DNA of 56,473 nt from Oscillospiraceae bacterium (GTDB lineage: Bacteria; Bacillota; Clostridia; Oscillospirales; Oscillospiraceae): the NCBI GenBank assembly GCA_022800525.1, contig JAAWQM010000012.1:1-56473 (forward strand). Reading direction: 5' to 3'. Position numbers and translations under genes: made by a program. The stretch's first letter is position 1, and each line of letters starts with the position of its first letter. Positions 51,438 to 56,473 of the stretch are shown piece after piece. The notes under the pieces were generated by a model. The model saw only the letters and a program-made list of their open reading frames with translations. It searched no databases and was not told the origin of the DNA.

Positions 51438-52032
51438 ACGCCGCCCCGGCCTCCTCCAGCTCCTCCCGGTCTCCGTAGCCGTACAGGACCCCGATGCAGG
51501 GCAGCCCCGTCTCCCGCGCCCCGGCCACGTCGTGCCGCCGGTCGCCCACCATCACCACGGACGCCGGGCCGCCTGCATAACCGAGCGCATTGCGGATCAC
51601 ATCGGCTTTCCTGGCCCCTTCGCCATTGCCCGAAGGGGCGCCGCAGATCCGGTCAAAATACCGCGCCAGCGCAAAGTGCTCCAGAATCTGCACCGCCTGG
51701 CCCTCCGGCTTGGAGGTGGCCACCATCAGCTTCTTCCCCGCCGCCCGCAAGTCCCGCAGCAGGTCCGTGGCGCCGGGATAGGGCGCGTTCTCCAGCCAGC
51801 CCGTTTCCATAAAATATTCCTGGAAGACCACCACCGCCCTTGCCGTCTGTTCCGGCGTGAAGCCGTAAAACTCAGGCAGGGACTCCGTCAGCGGCGGGCC
51901 GATGAATTTAATGAGGTCTTTGGGCTCCGCGCGGATGCCGAAATGGGCCAGGGCGTAGGCCACCGAGTTGGTGATGCCCTGCTGCGAATCGGTCAGGGTG
52001 CCGTCCAGGTCAAAAAGAATTGTATCCCACAT
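51391..52032 (-). CDS. HAD-superfamily phosphatase, phosphoglycolate-phosphatase-like
   Basis: 213 residues. Motif I is FDLDGTLTDS (Asp8, Asp10), motif II VATSKPEG, the Lys is in ARKADVIR and motif III is VMVGDRRHDVAGA. The helical cap between residues 18 and 80 places it in the Gph/PpaX group. The substrate could be a nucleotide or a sugar phosphate. It follows pyrF by three bases and so is part of the pyrimidine transcript; a role in nucleotide housekeeping is possible. Confidence 0.9.
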   Translation of the reverse strand: MWDTILFDLDGTLTDSQQGITNSVAYALAHFGIRAEPKDLIKFIGPPLTESLPEFYGFTPEQTARAVVVFQEYFMETGWLENAPYPGATDLLRDLRAAGKKLMVATSKPEGQAVQILEHFALARYFDRICGAPSGNGEGARKADVIRNALGYAGGPASVVMVGDRRHDVAGARETGLPCIGVLYGYGDREELEEAGAAFIAEDMAALRRLLGL

Positions 52033-52035
52033 AGT

Positions 52036-52740
52036 TCACCCTACGAATTCCGCCACGCACCTGCGGTACGCCGCCACGGGGTCCTCCGCCTGGGTGACGG
52101 GACGGCCCACCACAATATAATCGCTGCCCAGCTCCTTCGCCTTGGCCGGCGTAGTGACCCGGACCTGATCCCCTACCTCGCCGCCGGCGAACCGTACGCC
52201 GGGCGTGACCGTCAGGAAGCCATGGCCGCAGGCTCCGTGGACCTTCCCGGCCTCCAGGGGCGAGCAGACCACGCCCGCCAGCCCCGCCTCCGCCGCGCAC
52301 CTGGCGTAGTGCATAACTACCTGGTCCAGGGGCTTTTCAATCAGCAGGTCCCGCTCCATCCGCTCCTGGCTGGTGGAGGTCAGCTGGGTCACGGCAATCA
52401 GCAGCGGCCTTGTGCCGTCGGGGCGGGTCAGACCCTCCAGCGCGGCCTCCATCATGGCCCTGGTCCCGGCGGCGTGGAGGTTGGTCATGTCCACGTCCAG
52501 CCTGGACAGCGCCGCCATGGCCTTTTTCACCGTGTTGGGTATGTCGTGGAGCTTCAGGTCCAGGAAAATCTTATGGCCCCGGGCCTTGATCTCCCGGACG
52601 ATGGACGGACCCTCTGCGTAGTACAGCTCCATACCGATTTTGACAAAGGGTTTCCTCTCCTCTCCCGCGAAGCGGTCCAGGAAAGCCAGGGTCTTCTCCC
52701 GGCTGTCGAAATCCAGCGCGATAATCACATCTTTACCCAT
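52036..52740 (-). CDS. pyrF: orotidine 5'-phosphate decarboxylase
   Basis: 234 residues. The catalytic Asp-Lys-Asp array is [10 protein letters not shown] (Asp61, Lys63, Asp66). It opens with [16 protein letters not shown] and ends with [17 protein letters not shown]. It makes UMP from OMP. The ATG lies inside the end of pyrD (eight-base overlap). Order here is pyrC-pyrK-pyrD-pyrF. Confidence 0.97.
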   Translation of the reverse strand: MGKDVIIALDFDSREKTLAFLDRFAGEERKPFVKIGMELYYAEGPSIVREIKARGHKIFLDLKLHDIPNTVKKAMAALSRLDVDMTNLHAAGTRAMMEAALEGLTRPDGTRPLLIAVTQLTSTSQERMERDLLIEKPLDQVVMHYARCAAEAGLAGVVCSPLEAGKVHGACGHGFLTVTPGVRFAGGEVGDQVRVTTPAKAKELGSDYIVVGRPVTQAEDPVAAYRRCVAEFVG

Positions 52741-53650
52741 TGTGCGCTCCTCCTATGATTTCAGATAAACTTTTGATACCATGTTTCTCCATCACCCGGG
52801 GCAGGTCCCTGATGATATCCCGGCAGGCGCAGGGGTTGACCAGATTGGCCGCGCCGACCTCCACCGCCGACGCTCCGGCCAGCATCATCTCAACCACGTC
52901 CTCCGCCGAGCTGACGCCGCCCATGCCGATGACGGGAATGCTGACGGCCTCATACACCTGATACACCATCCGCACCGCCACCGGGAACACGGCGGGCCCG
53001 GACAGTCCTCCGGTGCCGTTGGCCAGCAGGGGCTTCCTGGTTTTCAGGTCAATCCGCATGGCCAGCAGGGTATTGATAAGGCTCACCCCGTCGGCCCCCG
53101 CGTCCTCGCAGGCTTTCGCCACGGCGGAGATATCCGTGACGTTGGGGCTGAGCTTCATATAGACCGGCTTGGAGGTGACGGCCTTGACTGCCCGCGTCAC
53201 CTCCGCCGCGGCCTCCGGGCTGGAGCCAAAGGCCATGCCGCCGCCGTGGACGTTGGGGCAGGAGATGTTGACTTCCAGCCAGCCCACCTGCTCCTCCCTG
53301 TCCAGCAGGGCGCAGGTATGGGCGTAGTCCTCGACGGAGAAGCCGCTGACGTTCGCCATCACCGGCTTGCGGAAGATTTCCTTCAGCCGGGGCAGCTCCT
53401 CCGCGATGACCCGCTCCACTCCAGGATTTTGCAGCCCTACGGCGTTGAGCATCCCGCCGGGAGCCTCCGCTATGCGGGGTGTGGGGTTGCCGAAGCGCGG
53501 TTCTTTTGTGGTGCCCTTGAAGGAGAAGGTCCCCAGGCAGTTGATGTTGTACCACGCCGTGAATTCCCGCCCGTAACCGAAGGTCCCGCTGGCGGGAATG
53601 ACCGGATTGTCCAGCTCAATGCCGGAGAGGGTCACTTTTGTGTTCACCAT
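52733..53650 (-). CDS. pyrD: dihydroorotate dehydrogenase, class 1B catalytic subunit
   Basis: 305 residues. FMN-barrel motifs are [27 protein letters not shown] with catalytic Cys131, [19 protein letters not shown] and [21 protein letters not shown]. The Cys catalytic base and the adjacent pyrK identify the NAD-dependent class 1B heterotetramer. It overlaps pyrK by seven bases. Confidence 0.97.
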   Translation of the reverse strand: MVNTKVTLSGIELDNPVIPASGTFGYGREFTAWYNINCLGTFSFKGTTKEPRFGNPTPRIAEAPGGMLNAVGLQNPGVERVIAEELPRLKEIFRKPVMANVSGFSVEDYAHTCALLDREEQVGWLEVNISCPNVHGGGMAFGSSPEAAAEVTRAVKAVTSKPVYMKLSPNVTDISAVAKACEDAGADGVSLINTLLAMRIDLKTRKPLLANGTGGLSGPAVFPVAVRMVYQVYEAVSIPVIGMGGVSSAEDVVEMMLAGASAVEVGAANLVNPCACRDIIRDLPRVMEKHGIKSLSEIIGGAHNG

Positions 53651-54372
53651 ATGATCTCCTCCTTTTCCAGCACCGGACCGTCCTTGCAGATCCGCTTATT
53701 GCCGTATTTCGTTTTGCAGCTGCACCCCATACAGGCCCCGAACCCACAGCCCATGCGCTCCTCGAAGCTCACAAGCCCGGAAGTCCCGACCGCATGACAG
53801 ACCGCCTTCAGCATGGGCAGCGGCCCACAGGCGCAGAAGTAGTCACAGCGCTCCGGCAGTGCGTTGGTGACGAAGCCCTTCGTCCCGTAACTGCCGTCCA
53901 CCGTGGCGACAGTTGTTTCAATGCCCAGGGCGCGGAATTTGTCCTCATAGAAAATTTCATCCCGCCTGTTAAAGCCCAGAATGGCGGACGGAGTCTTGCC
54001 AGCCTTCAGCAAGGCTTTCGCCAGACCATACATGGGCGGCGTACCCACGCCTCCGCCGATGACCAGCGTGCGCTGGCCGCATTTGGACACATCGAAGCCG
54101 TTGCCCAAGCCGCAGAGAACATCCAGGTCCTGCCCCGGCTCCACATCGCTGAGGGCGGCGGTTCCCTTGCCTGCAGCCCTGTAAATGATGGTAATGCCTT
54201 CCCCGTCCCAATCGCAGACAGAGATAGGGCGGCGGAGGAAAAAACCGTCCAGCTTGATATTGATGAACTGCCCCGGCGCGGTAATGGCGCTGGTGTCGCC
54301 GGAAAGCCCCATTTCCCACACGTCTTTTGTCAACAAGCAGTTATATTCTACCCGGTATATCCCTTGCGTCAT
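53644..54372 (-). CDS. pyrK: dihydroorotate dehydrogenase electron-transfer subunit
   Basis: 242 residues from ATG 54372, behind AGGAGGAGAAGC. The FAD site is LRRPISVCDWD and the NAD site VIGGGVGTPPMYGLAKAL. The 2Fe-2S cysteines are in RMGCGFGACMGCSCKT and RICKDGP. It passes electrons from the PyrD FMN to NAD. The start overlaps the pyrC stop by four bases. Confidence 0.97.
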   Translation of the reverse strand: MTQGIYRVEYNCLLTKDVWEMGLSGDTSAITAPGQFINIKLDGFFLRRPISVCDWDGEGITIIYRAAGKGTAALSDVEPGQDLDVLCGLGNGFDVSKCGQRTLVIGGGVGTPPMYGLAKALLKAGKTPSAILGFNRRDEIFYEDKFRALGIETTVATVDGSYGTKGFVTNALPERCDYFCACGPLPMLKAVCHAVGTSGLVSFEERMGCGFGACMGCSCKTKYGNKRICKDGPVLEKEEIIW

Positions 54373-55640
54373 CGCTTCTCCTCCTGCCAGACGGCTTTCC
54401 CGGCTACCATCGTCAGCTTGCACACTCCATATAATTCCATCCCCGAGAAGGGCGTGGCACGGCCCATAGACAGGAACTGCTCCGGGTCCACAACAAAGGG
54501 CTTGTTCAGATCGAACACGGTCAGGTCAGCCGGCTGGCCCTCCGCCAGCGGAGTACCGAATCCAAACCGCTTTGCCGCGCTGCCGTGGAACAGCTCCACC
54601 AGCCGTCCCATTGACAGGATACCCGGCTTCACCAAATGGGTATACACCGCCGCAAACGCTGTCTCCAGTCCTACCACGCCCATGGCGCTTTTTTCCAGTC
54701 CCCTGCTCTTCTCCTCAGCGGAGTGAGGCGCGTGGTCGGTGGCGATCATATCGACCGTACCATCCAGCAGACCCCCGATCAAGGCCGCCCGGTCCTCCCT
54801 GGACCGGAGGGGCGGATTCATCTTGAACCGCCCGTCCTCCTGCAAGTCCTCGTCGCAGAACACCAGATAATGCGGCCCCGTCTCGCAGGTGACGTCCACG
54901 CCCCGCGCCTTGGCCCTGCGGATCAAGTCCACGCTCTCCTTGGTGGAAACGTGGCAGACATGGTATTTGCAGCCCGTCTCCGCCGCCAGCTCCAGATCCC
55001 GGGCAATCTGCCCCCACTCGCTCTCGGAGCAGATGCCCCGGTGCCCGTGGGCGCGGGCGTACGCCCCGTCGTGGATATAGCCGCCGCGCAGAAGGTTGTT
55101 GTCCTCGCAGTGGGCGGCGATGATCTTCCCCAGCCGCTTCGCCTCCAGCATGGCCGCACGCATCATCTCCCCGCTCTGGACCCCCCGCCCGTCGTCGGAG
55201 AACCCGGCCACATGAGGGGCCATCGCCTCCAGGTCCGCCAGAGCCTCCCCCTTCTCGCCGCAGGTGACCGCCCCGTAAGGATGGACGTTCACCGCCGCGT
55301 CCCGGCGGATGACGGCCAGCTGCTCCTCCAGACGCGCCAGGGTGTCCGGCACGGGGTCCAGGTTGGGCATGGCGCACACATGGGCGTAGCCGCCCCGGGC
55401 GGCGGACAGGGTTCCGGTACGGATGGTCTCCTTATAAGAAAACCCCGGCTCTCGAAGATGAACATGGACATCAACGAAGCCGGGAAATACAGCGGCATGA
55501 TGAAGGTCAATGGAAGCAGCGCCGGGAGCGGCGGACAGTCCGCCGGAAATGGAAACAATGCGGCCCTCCGCAACAGAAATATCACCAGGGCGGAAGCCGC
55601 CTTCCGCAAACAGCATAGCATTTTTCAGTAAACAGTTCAA
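54369..55640 (-). CDS. pyrC: dihydroorotase
   Basis: 423 residues from TTG 55640, nine bases after AAAGGGG. The metal-binding motif DVHVHLREPGFSYKET, the later HCEDN and HVSTKES histidines and the catalytic aspartate in MIATDHAPHSAEEKS mark the class I bacterial dihydroorotase. It closes carbamoyl aspartate to dihydroorotate. It is first in the pyr operon; the short leader leaves no room for a PyrR attenuator. Confidence 0.96.
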   Translation of the reverse strand: MNCLLKNAMLFAEGGFRPGDISVAEGRIVSISGGLSAAPGAASIDLHHAAVFPGFVDVHVHLREPGFSYKETIRTGTLSAARGGYAHVCAMPNLDPVPDTLARLEEQLAVIRRDAAVNVHPYGAVTCGEKGEALADLEAMAPHVAGFSDDGRGVQSGEMMRAAMLEAKRLGKIIAAHCEDNNLLRGGYIHDGAYARAHGHRGICSESEWGQIARDLELAAETGCKYHVCHVSTKESVDLIRRAKARGVDVTCETGPHYLVFCDEDLQEDGRFKMNPPLRSREDRAALIGGLLDGTVDMIATDHAPHSAEEKSRGLEKSAMGVVGLETAFAAVYTHLVKPGILSMGRLVELFHGSAAKRFGFGTPLAEGQPADLTVFDLNKPFVVDPEQFLSMGRATPFSGMELYGVCKLTMVAGKAVWQEEKR

Positions 55641-55697
55641 TGTGCGTACCCCTTTCCTTGCCAGTCATACAGCCTGCTTTCTGTCACACTTTGGGTA

Positions 55698-55726
55698 ATT
55701 ATATCGGACGTCCGCAGGCTTGTCAA
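55698..55726 (-). promoter_or_regulatory. pyr operon promoter, perfect consensus
   Basis: On the minus strand TTGACA (55726-55721), exactly 17 bases, TATAAT (55703-55698), about 58 bases before the pyrC start. The left end of the broken IS element lies only about 25 bases upstream of the -35 box. Confidence 0.9.
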
Positions 55727-55751
55727 TATAGAAAATCATATTTTTTTCATT

Positions 55752-56473
55752 AGGCCTTGTTTGAGAGATAAATGTTGCACAAACCCTGAGTATAGGATAT
55801 CATAAGAGATGGAAAATTATGCGAACTATGAACTCACCGATGAACAATGGAAGCGTATTCAGCCACTGCTGCCACCGGAAAATACAGGGAAGAAAGGACG
55901 CCCCAGAAAAGACGACCGGACGATGCTGAACGGAATGCTATGGATGAATCACAGCAGAGCGCAGTGGAGGCAGCTTCCAGAACGCTATGGACCCTGGCAA
56001 AGCGTTTACGCTCGTTTTGCCAAGTGGCGGGATGATGGCATTTGGAAGAAAATTTTTACTGAGCTGAGTCGAGATGCTGATACTTAGAATCTCAGTATTG
56101 ATTCGACTTGCGTTAAAGTCCATAAAGTCCATGAAAGTTCTAATGGTTGGAAAAAAACGGAAAATAAGGCTGTCGGACGCACGAAAGGCGGTCTGAACAC
56201 GAAAATCCATGCCATTGTTGACGGGCTGGGGAATCCGGTTGCCTTTTTTCTGTCTCCCGGTAATGACAACGATTCTTCTCACGCCATTGAACTTATGGGC
56301 ATGACAGATATTACGGGCAGCATTTGCTTGGCGGTAAAGCTTATGGCGCCAAAGAAATCCTCGCATATATCAAAGAACACAACGCAGTGGTTGTAATCCC
56401 GCCCAAAAGCAATACGAAGGAGCCGTGGGCCGTTGATTATTACCTGTACAAAGAACGTCACCTCGTTGAATGT
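55752..56473 (+). mobile_element. left part of an IS5-family insertion sequence, cut by the window end
   Basis: The left end reads AGGCCTTGTTTGAGAGATAA from about 55752, resembling IS427/IS1031-group terminal repeats. The transposase frame follows at 55809. The right end lies beyond the window, so target duplication cannot be checked. Confidence 0.7.
55809..56473 (+). pseudogene. IS5-family transposase, nonsense mutation and frameshift
   Basis: Begins YELTDEQWKRIQPLLPPE with the DUF4096-like N-terminal domain (WMNHSRAQWRQLPERYGPWQ). At 56085-56087 a TAG interrupts DADT-stop-NLSIDSTCVKVH, where relatives have Glu (GAG to TAG is a single change); Asp of IDSTCVK is the first DDE residue. The frame then continues (VGRTKGGLNTKIHAIVDGLG) until about 56320, where it shifts: KAYGAKEILAYIKEHN and VVIPPKSNTKEPW lie in the next frame. 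Both faults argue for a dead copy. Some IS5 relatives use a programmed frameshift, but that would not explain the stop. Confidence 0.85.

Noticed and set aside
55695-55808. CRISPR-like or att repeat at the IS edge
   Set aside because: Only one copy of the terminal sequence is in the window; no spaced repeats or target duplication can be shown.

Overview
This window looks like a chromosomal piece of a high-GC, endospore-forming member of the Clostridia, most likely Oscillospiraceae/Ruminococcaceae (Flavonifractor/Oscillibacter-like). The reasons are a Firmicutes-type gene order (pyrH-frr-uppS-cdsA-dxr-rseP-ispG; rplU-prp-rpmA with an L21 leader), a SpoIIM-like gene beside xerD, metVF, strong AGGAGG ribosome-binding sites with many GTG/TTG starts, and sigma-A promoters of TTGACA-17-TATAAT type. 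No tRNA, rRNA or CRISPR array was seen.

Layout. 1-2.5 kb: decaying fragment of a conjugative element (ArdA-like, LPD28-like and DUF4314-like genes, several frameshifted), next to an N-terminally truncated P-loop-family gene. 3.5-6.5 kb (minus): DUF4358 lipoprotein, MBOAT acyltransferase and DHHW protein, a probable cell-surface O-acylation set. 6.6-14.1 kb (minus): pyrH-frr-uppS-cdsA-GNAT-dxr-TIM-barrel-rseP-ispG, joining UMP kinase, ribosome recycling, MEP isoprenoid, undecaprenyl and phospholipid synthesis, with two extra genes inserted by translational coupling. 14.3-16.4 kb: FIST sensor plus soluble chemoreceptor. 16.5-19.6 kb: GntR/YtrA-type regulator with an ABC transporter. 19.7-20.4 kb: a hairpin-rich stretch with no gene. 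20.4-25.8 kb (minus): xerD, SpoIIM-like, TIGR04086 protein, yajC, a degenerate stretch, a lone holin/endolysin pair and a TSUP transporter.

25.9-36.1 kb (plus): rsmA/ksgA, a complete sugar ABC transporter (ATPase, two permeases, binding protein), a lipoprotein, an ABC exporter, then metV-metF of the folate/Wood-Ljungdahl methyl branch. 36.2-44.3 kb: an alpha-galactoside (raffinose-family) locus: amylosucrase-like GH13, AraC regulator, GH36 alpha-galactosidase and an ABC importer that has no ATPase and whose binding protein carries an internal deletion. 44.7-48.6 kb (plus): tldD-pmbA, then rplU-prp-rpmA. 48.7-55.7 kb (minus): pyrimidine genes pyrC-pyrK-pyrD-pyrF-HAD and pyrE-pyrB-pyrI, separated by a divergent XRE-repressor/DUF6809-like pair with a palindromic operator. 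55.75 kb to the end: a broken IS5-family element cut by the window edge.

Most biosynthetic genes are textbook families. The points most worth a second look are the two dispersed palindrome families, the hairpin-rich 740-bp stretch, the deletion in the galactoside binding protein, the membrane-tailed binding protein, the FIST/MCP pair, the lone lysis pair and the XRE module inside the pyr locus.
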